64,000 nt of DNA from Zhongshania aliphaticivorans (GCF_001586255.1 NZ_CP014544.1:3628501-3692500), one strand, 5' to 3'. Numbered from the stretch's first letter, positions 9,020-17,593 are shown. Numbers and translations are program-made. The notes: generated by a model from the letters alone, not told the origin.

Positions 9020-10039
9020 CTACCAGCGAGCATAGTGATCCTCCGCAAAGCCCCACTGCTGCTGTATTTCTATTACTTCATTCTCCAGGCGAATCTGGCC
9101 CTGAAAAACACCAAAATGCTGAGTAAAATTGGACGCGATCAATAGGGCATTTAACTTTTCTTTACGCTGGCCTGCAGGCGTAAAACGTAAATCGACAATG
9201 CCATCTGCGGAGCGAACTCGCCACTCACTTTCGGGTTGATACCGAGAGAACTGAAAGTCCACGGTATCGACCTTAATTAGCTGGTCATCTAGCCAAAGAG
9301 CATTTTCTGTAAAACCGGTTTCATTCACACCCGCCGCCAAATTCAAACCCAGGCGCCGACCATCGGCAAGGGTTGCCGACAGGCTGGCCCAGTTCCAAAA
9401 AGTTTCCCCTCGCATATAGCCCGCAGTCCAGTCGACTGAAGCGAGCGTATTCATTGCCGCTAAATCACGCGTCTCTCCCTGCCAAATCACGCGCCCCAAA
9501 CAAGGCAGTGCTGCGGTCTTTTGCGTGTACACCCACCCCTGATAGCCCGCACGCGAGCACATCGCCAAAGGCGCGCAGTGCGACTCATCTATCAAAGCAT
9601 CAATCTCGACACCCGCCGACAAGGAAACACAAACTCGGCGCTGCATTGCACTTTCGTCCGCAATAATCGCTATCGAGTTATCGCCTTTCCTAAATACGGC
9701 CTCACTGTTATTGGGGTACAGGCCTATCGAGGTACTCAGCGCCAATGGCTGCACAAAACTGAACTCATCAAACGCGCCATCTGCAGGCCGGTAGAGATAT
9801 ACAAAGGCATTGCTAACCAGCTTTAAATCGACAATCGCAATACCCACAATCAATTCTGGGCTCACTAGGGCGACAAATTGAAATTGATTAAATTTAAACT
9901 TTTTAGACCAAGCGCTTAATTTGCGACCCATAGGACTGCGCAAGTCGTAGTCGAGGTAATTAATTTCGCTTACACCACTCGGGAACAGCCCGAACTCCGG
10001 CTGACCCGCACTATTAATCAATCGCGACTTTACTGACAT
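9020..10039 (-). CDS. DUF2804 family protein
   Basis: The 339-residue soluble protein matches my memory of DUF2804: an N-terminal GLFPSGVSEINYLDYDLRSP-like opening, KKFKFNQFQFVALVSPELIVGIAIVDL, and a C-terminal FGVFQGQIRLENEVIEI block with a His-rich WGFAEDHYARW end. DUF2804 proteins have a lipocalin/CrtC-like look and no established biochemical role; they often occur near lipid or steroid genes. The ATG at 10039 is preferred to the ATG at 10045 because AAGAG then lies 8 bases upstream rather than touching the start. It lies 35 bases after the TetR gene on the same strand, so the two probably form one transcript, perhaps controlling or using the product of the divergent hydroxylase. Confidence 0.75.
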   Translation of the reverse strand: MSVKSRLINSAGQPEFGLFPSGVSEINYLDYDLRSPMGRKLSAWSKKFKFNQFQFVALVSPELIVGIAIVDLKLVSNAFVYLYRPADGAFDEFSFVQPLALSTSIGLYPNNSEAVFRKGDNSIAIIADESAMQRRVCVSLSAGVEIDALIDESHCAPLAMCSRAGYQGWVYTQKTAALPCLGRVIWQGETRDLAAMNTLASVDWTAGYMRGETFWNWASLSATLADGRRLGLNLAAGVNETGFTENALWLDDQLIKVDTVDFQFSRYQPESEWRVRSADGIVDLRFTPAGQRKEKLNALLIASNFTQHFGVFQGQIRLENEVIEIQQQWGFAEDHYARW

Positions 10040-10074
10040 AAACATTCTCTTAAAAAAATAATTTTAAATACTCG

Positions 10075-10734
10075 CTATTCGGCGCGAAAAATAAGGCCTT
10101 CAATCATCGTCACATAAACGTCCATCGCTTCACGAAGAGAATCACTATTTTGCATGCCGTACTGGAATAATGCGACGCCGACGCCACCGCCAAGGAATGC
10201 CGTTACCAAATTATCCAATGACGCCTCCGTTTGAATCTCACCTGTTTGCTTGGCTTCAGCGAAAATGCCCTTCAATGCCTCAATAACGTCATTATTTTGG
10301 CCGATCAAGGCTTCATTCAGTTCTGGATGTCGACGAATTTCAATGGGCACCGCAGCCAGCAAACCCGTTATCGAGCTATCTCGATCATGGGCGTCTGCCG
10401 ACGCCAATAACACGCCGACAATGCGCTCACGCAATGAGCCACCATTGGCGATAGCATCTAAATAGTAGGGAAGCAGCAGCGCTTGGGTGTCCGCCAAGGT
10501 TGCTAAATACAAATCGAGTTTCGCGGGGAAATAACTGTATAGCGCCGCATGGCTAATACCAATGGCGGCGCCAACATCTTTAAACGTGGTTTGCGCGTAA
10601 CCTTTTTCAGCAAACAACTGCCGCGCCGCTGGAAGCAGACGCGCTATGGTGTCTTCTTTGCTACTGCCACGAGGCCGACCAACCAAGGTCGCAGACTTAG
10701 TACTCGTAGTCACTGGCTTGTTGGGCGTCGCCAT
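10075..10734 (-). CDS. TetR/AcrR family transcriptional regulator
   Basis: About 219 residues. The N-terminal helix-turn-helix (residues about 30-75: AARQLFAEKGYAQTTFKDV, then IGISHAALYSYFPAKLDL) is a standard TetR DNA-binding domain; the rest is the variable ligand-binding/dimerisation domain. A basic GRPRGSSKED stretch precedes the domain. The ATG at 10734 gives a normal length; a GTG at 10761 is the alternative and neither has a strong ribosome site. Palindromic repeats in the divergent promoter region (10777-10855) are likely its operators, so it probably represses both itself and the hydroxylase operon at 10894. The inducer is probably lipid-like by context. Confidence 0.92.
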   Translation of the reverse strand: MATPNKPVTTSTKSATLVGRPRGSSKEDTIARLLPAARQLFAEKGYAQTTFKDVGAAIGISHAALYSYFPAKLDLYLATLADTQALLLPYYLDAIANGGSLRERIVGVLLASADAHDRDSSITGLLAAVPIEIRRHPELNEALIGQNNDVIEALKGIFAEAKQTGEIQTEASLDNLVTAFLGGGVGVALFQYGMQNSDSLREAMDVYVTMIEGLIFRAE

Positions 10735-10776
10735 AATATTCGCAGGATAATTCAAAGCCACATAATACCCAACAAA

Positions 10777-10855
10777 TTACATCAATGTAACTTACTTGCC
10801 AAAACCCGCGCACTGCATTAAGTTACAGACAAATAACTTACTACAATGTAACTTA
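10777..10855. promoter_or_regulatory. Probable TetR operators between divergent genes
   Basis: TTACAT-CA-ATGTAA at 10777-10790 is a perfect palindrome. A second 14-mer, TTACTACAATGTAA (10838-10851), differs at two bases, and both are followed by the same CTTA, giving a direct repeat CAATGTAACTTA at 10783-10794 and 10844-10855, 61 bases apart. Between them, AAGTTA...TAACTT (10820-10839) is a third inverted repeat. Location between a TetR gene and its divergent neighbour strongly suggests operators. Confidence 0.65.
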
Positions 10856-10893
10856 ATTTCTAAGGCAAACCAGTCAATCTGGTGGAGCGCTCT

Positions 10894-11706
10894 ATGCAAC
10901 TCGGCATGGCTATGTGGCAGTACCTATTAATTGGTTTAATAGGCGGCAACGCCCTCTTTATTGGCCTCGGCGGCATCGTGCACTGGTGGTATTACGTGCG
11001 CAATCGCGATAACAGCCAACGCTGGAAAATCCAGCCCGAGCGATTTTTATCAAAACGCCTTGATCGCGAGGCAATGTGGCTGGGAATTTTCAACTACAAT
11101 CTTGCCACCGTTGTAATGGCAACACTGGCCTGGGGCGTATTTGAACACGGCTGGTCTCGCCTGTATTTTGACTTTGCCGAATACGGCTGGGACTACACGG
11201 TACTGAGCCTGTTCTTGTGCTGGCTATTTATAGAGGCTGCAGCTTATTACATGCATGCTGGCGGACACCTACCCTGGTTCTACAAACGATTTCACTACAT
11301 ACACCACCGTTATAGCACGCCAACTTTTTGGACGATCTCCGCAATGCACCCACTGGAGTGGATTGCTCATGCATCTTATATAGCACTGCCCGCCTTTATC
11401 ATCCCCATGCATATCGGGGTGTACATGAGCGTGGTGGCAATGACCTTTATTCTGGGCTATTGGGACCATTGCGGCATCAAGTTTCCGCGTATTCCCCTGC
11501 ATGGCTCCAATCGATTTCACGATGATCACCACAAATACTTCCATGTAAACTTTGGCTTCACCTGCAGTTTGTTTGACCGCATTCACGATACCGCTCGCCG
11601 CGAGGGACATCACTACGACGAGCTGACCTTTAATGGTGGCCAAGGCATTGTGCGTAAACCCGAAGCATTGGGTGAGCGCGCCATGGGGCCCGCACTAAAA
11701 TACTGA
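10894..11706 (+). CDS. Sterol desaturase / fatty acid hydroxylase superfamily membrane enzyme
   Basis: The 270-residue integral membrane protein carries the histidine clusters of the di-iron fatty acid hydroxylase superfamily: HAGGH, HYIHH with RYSTP after it, and HDDHH near the C-terminus, separated by hydrophobic helices (about residues 5-28, 70-90, 105-130, 160-190). These enzymes insert oxygen or a double bond into lipids, sterols or carotenoids. ATG 10894 with GGAG 6-7 bases upstream is preferred to GTG 10882. The following membrane protein gene starts 27 bases after its stop, so they form an operon, facing a TetR regulator. The actual lipid substrate is not known. Confidence 0.9.
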   Translation: MQLGMAMWQYLLIGLIGGNALFIGLGGIVHWWYYVRNRDNSQRWKIQPERFLSKRLDREAMWLGIFNYNLATVVMATLAWGVFEHGWSRLYFDFAEYGWDYTVLSLFLCWLFIEAAAYYMHAGGHLPWFYKRFHYIHHRYSTPTFWTISAMHPLEWIAHASYIALPAFIIPMHIGVYMSVVAMTFILGYWDHCGIKFPRIPLHGSNRFHDDHHKYFHVNFGFTCSLFDRIHDTARREGHHYDELTFNGGQGIVRKPEALGERAMGPALKY

Positions 11707-11733
11707 GCCAACGCCACATAATAAGAGAGCACT

Positions 11734-12780
11734 ATGAACGAACATATTTCTTACGCCATGCGCAACGAGCTGGCGACCAATAGCTTTATTTACTTCAATC
11801 CGCCGTCGGCACTCAAAGATTGGAGCTTTCTCGCCATTGAAGCGATATTGCTGATTGGCTTCATCTTAACCGTTGTCCACGCCATTCGTCATAGCAAAAA
11901 AACGGCCAGCCCCGCCGCGATATACACCCTAGTGGCGGCATTTTTATATGGCTTAGTAATGGACATCATCTCTTACTACACCGTCGAAAACTTTTGGCAC
12001 GGTGAGTTCACGGTGATGTTCCTCTACAACCGCCTTCCCCTGTATATCGCGCTGTTCTACCCCACGTTTATGTACCACGCCTATATGACCATTAGGCGCT
12101 ACAATTTTAAACCTAGCGTCGAGGCCATTAGCGTTGGCTTTTTTGCGGGCCTAAGCTATCTGATTTTCGACAATCTAGGGCCACAATTAGGCTGGTGGAT
12201 CTGGGATCGCAGCAACCCCACAACATGGCCCTATGTCAGCAGTGTGCCGCTGACCAGCTACCATTGGTTCTTTCTCTTTACCGGTGCATTCGCGTTCTTG
12301 GCGCGTAAAATCTGTTGGGACTGGCCGCAACAGGGCAAGTCCACTACCGCAATTTATCTCGGTATTACCGCTATCCCCGTCGCCACGATCGTCCTCGGCG
12401 CCATCCTATTTATTCCCTACAATATTTTTTCCAAGAACATGCCACCGTGGGACATGGCGCCGTGGGCTGCCAACTTTGGTCTGGCCTCCCTCACTCACGC
12501 GCTTGCGTTCTTTGCTGCCGGCCTAGTGTTTCTGTTCAATTACCGGCGCCCAGCAGAATCCCGCGACAATGTGCTTATCCTATTCCCCCTGCTCTACTTA
12601 GCAGGCCACCTTTATATGTATATCGCCAAATTCGATCTATTTTTCTCACTGAGCCCCACCGGACTTACGCAAGAGGGCCTGGCAATCGGCAATCCCATTG
12701 CAGCGGTAGTTGCCATCATAGCGTCGACGGCTATCGTACTCCTCAGCCACCCACTCCCCAGCGACAAACCTGATATATAA
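11734..12780 (+). CDS. Polytopic membrane protein, unknown function
   Basis: A 348-residue protein with about nine predicted transmembrane helices, beginning after an amphipathic N-terminus (NSFIYFNPPSALKDW). Conserved-looking features are a GLVMDIISYY segment, LYIALFYPTFMYHAYM and a FDNLGPQLGWWIWD loop, rich in aromatic residues and His. I recognise it only as resembling uncharacterised membrane proteins that accompany lipid-modifying genes in actinobacteria and gammaproteobacteria. It has a GAGAG ribosome site and follows the hydroxylase gene by 27 bases, so it probably serves the same lipid or steroid pathway, for instance as partner or transporter. Function unassigned. Confidence 0.75.
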   Translation: MNEHISYAMRNELATNSFIYFNPPSALKDWSFLAIEAILLIGFILTVVHAIRHSKKTASPAAIYTLVAAFLYGLVMDIISYYTVENFWHGEFTVMFLYNRLPLYIALFYPTFMYHAYMTIRRYNFKPSVEAISVGFFAGLSYLIFDNLGPQLGWWIWDRSNPTTWPYVSSVPLTSYHWFFLFTGAFAFLARKICWDWPQQGKSTTAIYLGITAIPVATIVLGAILFIPYNIFSKNMPPWDMAPWAANFGLASLTHALAFFAAGLVFLFNYRRPAESRDNVLILFPLLYLAGHLYMYIAKFDLFFSLSPTGLTQEGLAIGNPIAAVVAIIASTAIVLLSHPLPSDKPDI

Positions 12781-12860
12781 AGCCATCTGTATTGCTAATT
12801 AGGGTATATATTTTAAATAACGAGCGGCGCACCCAGCGTCAATACACGGGCTACGGATAT

Positions 12861-12891
12861 ATTACTGTCGACGGTGGGAGTCGACAGTAAT
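12861..12891. terminator. Perfect 12-base inverted repeat after the membrane protein gene
   Basis: ATTACTGTCGAC / GTCGACAGTAAT with a 7-base loop (GGTGGGA), 80 bases after the stop at 12780. There is no T-run after the stem on the plus strand, so it may be a Rho-type or processing hairpin, or an operator, rather than a classical terminator. Confidence 0.5.
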
Positions 12892-13063
12892 CATCAAGTT
12901 AGAATGTGCACCACAAGTTTTCATTAATTCACTCGCTGCCTATAGCTCGCGAGTATCGACCGGACTTTTCGACTAAAGCGCGAATAAGTGTGGCGCTACC
13001 CCTACTTAATTACGCCTCGCCGCCAACACCTTATCGCGCGCATCCCCCGCTCATTTTCAAAAT

Positions 13064-13079
13064 AGTGATCCTCATCACA
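13064..13079. promoter_or_regulatory. CRP-like binding site
   Basis: AGTGA-TCCTCA-TCACA matches the CRP/FNR-family consensus TGTGA-N6-TCACA at 9 of 10 positions. It lies about 580 bases before the DUF3034 start codon, so a direct role in that operon needs a long leader. Tentative. Confidence 0.35.
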
Positions 13080-13660
13080 CTTAACGGCGCCCTTTCATTT
13101 GCATAAAACCAACTGATTATTGCTATTAACAGGCAAAAACAAATATTTCGCCCCAAATTGTGCCAAGCATAAGAAATTCAATGTCGTAAAATGGCCACAT
13201 TTTTGTGCAATAGCGGAAATCACCATTTTAATGCATCCTCAAAAACTCAAAAAACAGATCTAATAATAAAAAAATAAAAATGCCCGAAAATTTTCATCAA
13301 TTTAAAAAACTGTTCCAAAATAAATCGTCGCTAATTTAAACCCCAATTTTCGCCCTCTTTAATAGCAATATTTTTGCGGAGCCTAAAAAAAATCGCACCA
13401 ATAAAATGCATCCATCGCTCAGTCTCAGCAGCGAAAATATCACCACTAGCATCTGGCACACCCATTGCTAAGTGTGTAATGCACCCTTAAGAAGACGGAT
13501 AGCGTGTTTTAGAACGGCAACAATTTGGAGCGCATAAGTGCTTGTCGAAAGGCAATCTCCTATGAAAATCCATTGTACCGGCACTACTACTAGACATTTC
13601 TGCAAAACGCGGGGCGCTTTACTCAAGCACGGTAGTTTTCTATTGATTAGGAGCATCAAG

Positions 13661-14710
13661 ATGGAAGAAGCAAAAAAAAACGGCTTGCGTCTTTTTAAAA
13701 GCGCAGCCCTCGTTGCCGCAATTCTTGCGAGCAATATAACTCAGGCCGAAATGTTTAACACCGGCAAGGTACTCGCGACCGGCGGCGTTAGCATGATCGA
13801 CGGCGCAGGCGGTGGTGGTATCACTCCTTGGGCTACTATCACGGGTTATGCAACTCGTGACGGCATTAACGGAAACGTGCATTACACATACGCACCACTC
13901 GCAAATTATACCTTACATTCGATCGGTGCAGCGGTTGGCTTTTGGGATCGTTTTGAGCTCTCGTATACAAAAAGTAGCCTCACTACTGGCTCAACCTTCA
14001 ACACCCTCGGCTTAGTTTTTGACACTGTGGGAGGCCTTACCGACGAATCAGCGGGTGTACCAGTCGATACGGGCATCGAACCATTCAACACCACTATTGA
14101 AATGGATATCGTTGGCGCCAAGGTTCGGGTTTTCGGCGAAGCTATCTACGATTCTGATAATCTTATTCCTCAGGTTGCCATCGGTGGTTTTTACAAAAAG
14201 AATAAAAACGATGAACTACTAACCACATTAAAAGCAGCCAAGACCAAAGATTGGGAAGCATATATTTCGGCTACTAAAATTTTCTTCCCCATTAACACAC
14301 TCGTTAACATTACTGCGCGTTACAGTGCAGCCAACCAAACCGGCCTGACGGGATTTGGTGGACCAGACGGCGATGACAAGGAAATTCGGCCAGAGATATC
14401 CCTAGCCTACTTGCTACGCAAAGACACTGTAATTGGTGTTGAGTGGGCAAAACACGGCGACAACGTTAGTGGTCAAAGTGTAGACGTTGCGGGCATAGAC
14501 CTAACTGAACTACAACCAACCTTAGGAGCTCTTGGCCTTGGCAATTTAGCCGGAACACTTACCCAGAATGAAAGTGACTGGTACGACGCCTTTATTGCAT
14601 ATTTCCCCAACAAAAACCTGTCAATGACCTTTGCCTACGCAATGCTCGGCGACATAACCATCACGCCTGACCAGCACGGGTTTTATCTATCACTCCAGGC
14701 CAGCTTCTAA
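13661..14710 (+). CDS. DUF3034 family outer-membrane-type protein
   Basis: The 349-residue product has a signal peptide (AALVAAILASNITQAEMF) followed by the DUF3034 hallmark start FNTGKVLATGGVSMIDGAGGGGITPWA, then alternating hydrophobic beta strands and a C-terminal Phe (LSLQASF), all typical of an outer-membrane beta-barrel. The ATG at 13661 follows AGGAG at 8 bases; the frame is open further upstream to 13538 but without a signal peptide there. DUF3034 members have no proven function; this one heads a five-gene operon with an exported hemoglobin, an FMN protein, a PepSY-type membrane protein and a cupredoxin, which suggests a pore or receptor for the redox substrate. Confidence 0.85.
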   Translation: MEEAKKNGLRLFKSAALVAAILASNITQAEMFNTGKVLATGGVSMIDGAGGGGITPWATITGYATRDGINGNVHYTYAPLANYTLHSIGAAVGFWDRFELSYTKSSLTTGSTFNTLGLVFDTVGGLTDESAGVPVDTGIEPFNTTIEMDIVGAKVRVFGEAIYDSDNLIPQVAIGGFYKKNKNDELLTTLKAAKTKDWEAYISATKIFFPINTLVNITARYSAANQTGLTGFGGPDGDDKEIRPEISLAYLLRKDTVIGVEWAKHGDNVSGQSVDVAGIDLTELQPTLGALGLGNLAGTLTQNESDWYDAFIAYFPNKNLSMTFAYAMLGDITITPDQHGFYLSLQASF

Positions 14711-14751
14711 ACACGGTATTAGCTAAGTCTACTAGATCTCAGGAGAGCATC

Positions 14752-15213
14752 ATGAAACCGATATTTCGCACTATCGCCATAGCAATTCTCGCAGGCACTG
14801 CCGCTCTGCCGAGCTTTGCGCAAACAGGTAAAACGCCAACCTTGCCAGGCCTCGACGACGACGTACTAGAACAATGGGGCGGAGAAGAAGGCGTACGCAA
14901 CTGGGTAGAAAGCTTGTTTTACTACATTATGCTAGACAACCGGATTAATCATGTTTTCCGCGAGTTTGGCAACATCGAGCGCCAGATCTTCTTAAACACA
15001 CAGCTAGAACAACTTGTATTAGGTGGCAATGTTAATTACCAGGGCGCCAGTATGGCAGCGGCCCACGCTGACCTTGGTATTACCGTGACGCAATTTAATG
15101 CAGTTGTTGAAGCAGCATACAACGCCTGCGAACGCATCAACGTGACCTACGAAGCTTGCAACCAGCTAATCGCTGCTCTGGCGCCGTATGAACGCGTGAT
15201 TGTAACTCGCTAA
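14752..15213 (+). CDS. Exported group 1 truncated hemoglobin-like protein
   Basis: A 153-residue protein with a clear signal peptide (cleavage near SFAQ, residue 24). The mature part fits group 1 truncated globins: WGGEEGVRNWVESLFYYIMLDNRI, then INHVF, NYQGASMAAAH with His105 as the likely proximal heme ligand, then LGITVTQFNAVV. Most truncated hemoglobins are cytosolic, so periplasmic location is notable. Two extra cysteines (in YNACERI and YEACNQL) could form a disulfide. The ATG is preceded by AGGAGAG. It sits 42 bases after DUF3034 and 23 before the FMN-binding gene. It probably binds O2, NO or peroxide as part of this module; ligand unknown. Confidence 0.85.
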   Translation: MKPIFRTIAIAILAGTAALPSFAQTGKTPTLPGLDDDVLEQWGGEEGVRNWVESLFYYIMLDNRINHVFREFGNIERQIFLNTQLEQLVLGGNVNYQGASMAAAHADLGITVTQFNAVVEAAYNACERINVTYEACNQLIAALAPYERVIVTR

Positions 15214-15235
15214 TTAGTAGCACTACGGAGAACAC

Positions 15236-15838
15236 ATGCTCAATCCATTTGTAAAAATGGGCGGCACGGCATCTACTTCAGATGCCGTTGCGCGGCGCCC
15301 ACTAGATGCAGAAAAAATAATTTTATTATTGTTTTTTCTTATTATTAGCAGCCTCTATTCAGGAAATGCAAAAGCCTTTGAACTGTATAAAACATTTCAG
15401 ACACCGGATGTCTTTCTCGCCGAAATGTTTAACAACCAGGTGCCCGCACCCACTGTGCTTAATTTAGACGCCAAAGCACAAAGTGAGATACGTGCGGTAT
15501 TTAATCGCCCTTTTCCATCTCAGCGAGTGCGCTACTGGAAAGACGCGAATAAAACCGTGTGGGTTTTTGATGATATAGGTAAAGAGGGCTATGTGCCGAC
15601 CACCTCAGGGTTTGCTGTGAGCAACGGCGCTATCGAGACTGCTCGTGTCCTTATCTACCGGGAATCTCGCGGTGAACAAGTTGCAGAACCGTCCTTCCTT
15701 AATCAATTAAAAGGAGCAAAGGCCGCTGGAAACAAGCTAAGCAATAAGGTGGACAATATTACCGGCGCTACGTTGTCGGTACAAATGATGGAACGCATGG
15801 CACGAACCGCTCTCACCTTAGATACTTTAAGTCACTAA
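15236..15838 (+). CDS. Membrane-anchored FMN-binding domain protein (covalent FMN site)
   Basis: The 200-residue protein has one N-terminal transmembrane helix (about residues 28-41) and an FMN-binding domain of the NqrC/RnfG type. The motif DNITGATLS (Asp173-Ser181) matches the Dxx(S/T)GA(T/S) signal at which ApbE attaches FMN through a phosphoester to Thr179. Thus it is probably a periplasm-facing flavoprotein. The start at 15236 has GGAG 7-8 bases upstream. Spacing to neighbours is 22-23 bases, consistent with one transcript. It likely passes electrons between the PepSY-type membrane protein downstream and the hemoglobin or cupredoxin; no ApbE gene is visible in the window. Confidence 0.88.
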   Translation: MLNPFVKMGGTASTSDAVARRPLDAEKIILLLFFLIISSLYSGNAKAFELYKTFQTPDVFLAEMFNNQVPAPTVLNLDAKAQSEIRAVFNRPFPSQRVRYWKDANKTVWVFDDIGKEGYVPTTSGFAVSNGAIETARVLIYRESRGEQVAEPSFLNQLKGAKAAGNKLSNKVDNITGATLSVQMMERMARTALTLDTLSH

Positions 15839-15861
15839 CAAATGGCCTTCTGGGAGGCTCT

Positions 15862-16758
15862 ATGAACACGCAACATGCCCTTCGCGCCGAAGCAGACCGG
15901 GCGACCTACAATGAATCACAAACACCAACGGTTAAAAAGGTCGCCATCAAACCCGTCTCGTCTGCACAAAAAAAGCCAAGCGCCCCAAAGCGCAATACAT
16001 CATTACTATTGCGCCAGTGGCACCAACGCCTAGGCATATTTGCCTTTGTATTTATGGGCTGGTTAGGTTTCAGTGGCATTTTACTTAATCAAAGTGTGAG
16101 CATGGGACTCGACGCTATTCGCGTCGGGTCCAGCACGCTGATGTCACTTTATGGTTTGCATACCACAATTCCGGAAAACGGCTATTTTTCTGCTGGGCAC
16201 TGGCTCGTTACTACAACAGAAAATACCGTTTTAGACGATATTGCCCTCGACCGACACATTCCCTCACCCCTGGGTTTTGTCGACATCAAAAACAAGGGCG
16301 ACGAACTCTTGTTCGTTGCGACCAATGACAAACTCACCTTGTTATCGCCCACCGGTGTGCTCATTGAAGAACTCAGCGGCTATATGCTCCCCGTTGGCCA
16401 TATTCGCGGCATTGGCATCGTAGAACAACAAGATACGTCATTTTTAGCACTTCAAGGTGAAGGAACTTATATTAGTGCCGACGGCTTAAGCTGGCAGGAA
16501 TTTGACAATACCGCAGCCGTAAACTGGTCGTCACTCACTCAGCTCGATGAAAAAGCAAAATCCGACGTTGAGCCCTATGCCCACCCTACCGTTGCCCTAG
16601 AACAAGTCTTAATTGACCTGCACAGCGGTCGGTTGTTTGGCTCTATTGGCTCAACGCTGATTAATTTTGTTGGCGCGGCCGCCGTATTATTATCGATTAG
16701 CGGTATCTGGATGACATGGCGCACTAATCGTATGCGCAACGCTCGTCAAAAAAAGTAA
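15862..16758 (+). CDS. PepSY-associated transmembrane protein
   Basis: A 298-residue protein with a basic cytoplasmic N-terminus (about 45 residues), a first helix containing RQWHQRLGIFAFVFMGWLGFSG, a large periplasmic region of about 180 residues, and a C-terminal helix LLSISGIWMTWR. The W-H-R start of the first helix and the SGIWMTWR end match PepSY-TM proteins, which accompany ferric reductase and flavodoxin-type electron transfer systems; the His in WHQRLG may bind heme. Together with the FMN protein upstream and cupredoxin downstream it probably forms a trans-membrane electron conduit. Redox partners are inferred from position only. Confidence 0.8.
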   Translation: MNTQHALRAEADRATYNESQTPTVKKVAIKPVSSAQKKPSAPKRNTSLLLRQWHQRLGIFAFVFMGWLGFSGILLNQSVSMGLDAIRVGSSTLMSLYGLHTTIPENGYFSAGHWLVTTTENTVLDDIALDRHIPSPLGFVDIKNKGDELLFVATNDKLTLLSPTGVLIEELSGYMLPVGHIRGIGIVEQQDTSFLALQGEGTYISADGLSWQEFDNTAAVNWSSLTQLDEKAKSDVEPYAHPTVALEQVLIDLHSGRLFGSIGSTLINFVGAAAVLLSISGIWMTWRTNRMRNARQKK

Positions 16759-16792
16759 TCGCCGATTCCCAAGAGTCGATGTGGAGGTAAAA

Positions 16793-17506
16793 GTGAAAGT
16801 CTATTTATTATTTACGTCGTTAGCCGCGCTAATCATGTTTGCGGGTGCAGCAATTTCTTCCGATATGATGACAGGCAATGGCGGTGCGGTAAAAATTCAA
16901 AGCTATGCATTTGGTCCCAAGACGATCACTAGCCAACCAGGCAAAGAAATTGTATGGATCAACAACGACAGCGCCAGCCACAGTATTCTAATCGACGGCC
17001 ACGAAAGCCCACGCTTAAGAAAAGGCGGCGAATATCATTACACCTTTTCAGCGTCGGGAGAATATCACTACCAATGTGGCATTCATCCAGCGATGAAAGG
17101 CACGATCATCATCACGGAAAATGGCACGGGAAATACATCGCCATCAATACCTACAAGCCTTAAACCTCGTCCTGTCACGGAGAAGTCTATGCCTGCTATG
17201 TCATCTACTTCCACCCCACAACCGCGCCCCAAAGCCGTTCAAAACGACATTGCAGCGGGCAAAGATACCGTGTCCATCGTTGATTTCATGCGCTTTTCAC
17301 CCGAGGTACTCACCGTGACCGCCGGTACCGAGGTCACTTGGAATAACCATGACGGCTCTAATCACATTATTCAAGTTGGCAATATCCGCAGCCCACGATT
17401 ACGCCACAATGCGAGCTTTTCCTACCGCTTTGACAAGCCTGGGGAGTATCCGTATATCTGCGGTATTCACGGCAATAAAATGTCGGGAAAAATTATCGTA
17501 AAGTAA
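16793..17506 (+). CDS. Double-domain cupredoxin (plastocyanin/amicyanin-like)
   Basis: About 237 residues: a signal peptide then two cupredoxin domains joined by a Pro/Ser/Thr-rich linker (about residues 110-150). Each domain shows type 1 copper ligands: SASHSI His plus CGIHPAM in the first, GSNHII His plus CGIHGNKM in the second (Cys, His, Met). The GTG at 16793 is chosen because GGAGG at 16783-16787 lies 5 bases upstream and the signal peptide begins there; the GTG at 16781 overlaps that ribosome site. It is the last gene of the five-gene operon. The two copper sites suggest a soluble electron carrier; a paired-domain form is less common than single amicyanins. Confidence 0.88.
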   Translation: MKVYLLFTSLAALIMFAGAAISSDMMTGNGGAVKIQSYAFGPKTITSQPGKEIVWINNDSASHSILIDGHESPRLRKGGEYHYTFSASGEYHYQCGIHPAMKGTIIITENGTGNTSPSIPTSLKPRPVTEKSMPAMSSTSTPQPRPKAVQNDIAAGKDTVSIVDFMRFSPEVLTVTAGTEVTWNNHDGSNHIIQVGNIRSPRLRHNASFSYRFDKPGEYPYICGIHGNKMSGKIIVK

Positions 17507-17509
17507 ATT

Positions 17510-17532
17510 GCCACCGCAATTAACACGGTGGT
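17510..17532 (+). terminator. Weak hairpin after the redox operon
   Basis: CCACCG / CGGTGG with a 9-base loop starts 5 bases after the cupredoxin stop. There is no T-run immediately behind it, so termination strength is doubtful. Confidence 0.35.
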
Positions 17533-17593
17533 TGATCCACATTCTAGGCTAGGGCAAACTTAGGCCTTTATTGCTGCAACGCTGCCCTAGACT

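Larger units (their letters stand above)
12781..13660. other. Long intergenic region upstream of the redox operon
   Basis: About 880 bases without a credible gene. It holds a 12-base perfect inverted repeat (12861-12891), a CRP/FNR-type palindrome (13064-13079), and a very AT-rich stretch (13100-13480) with AATGCATCC at 13230-13238 and 13405-13413 and the variant AATGCACCC at 13478-13486. The right half is probably the promoter and leader of the DUF3034 operon. Confidence 0.55.

Noticed and set aside
12906-13106. 66-codon plus-strand frame
   Set aside because: No ribosome site, no domain, and it covers the CRP-like site and AT-rich leader.
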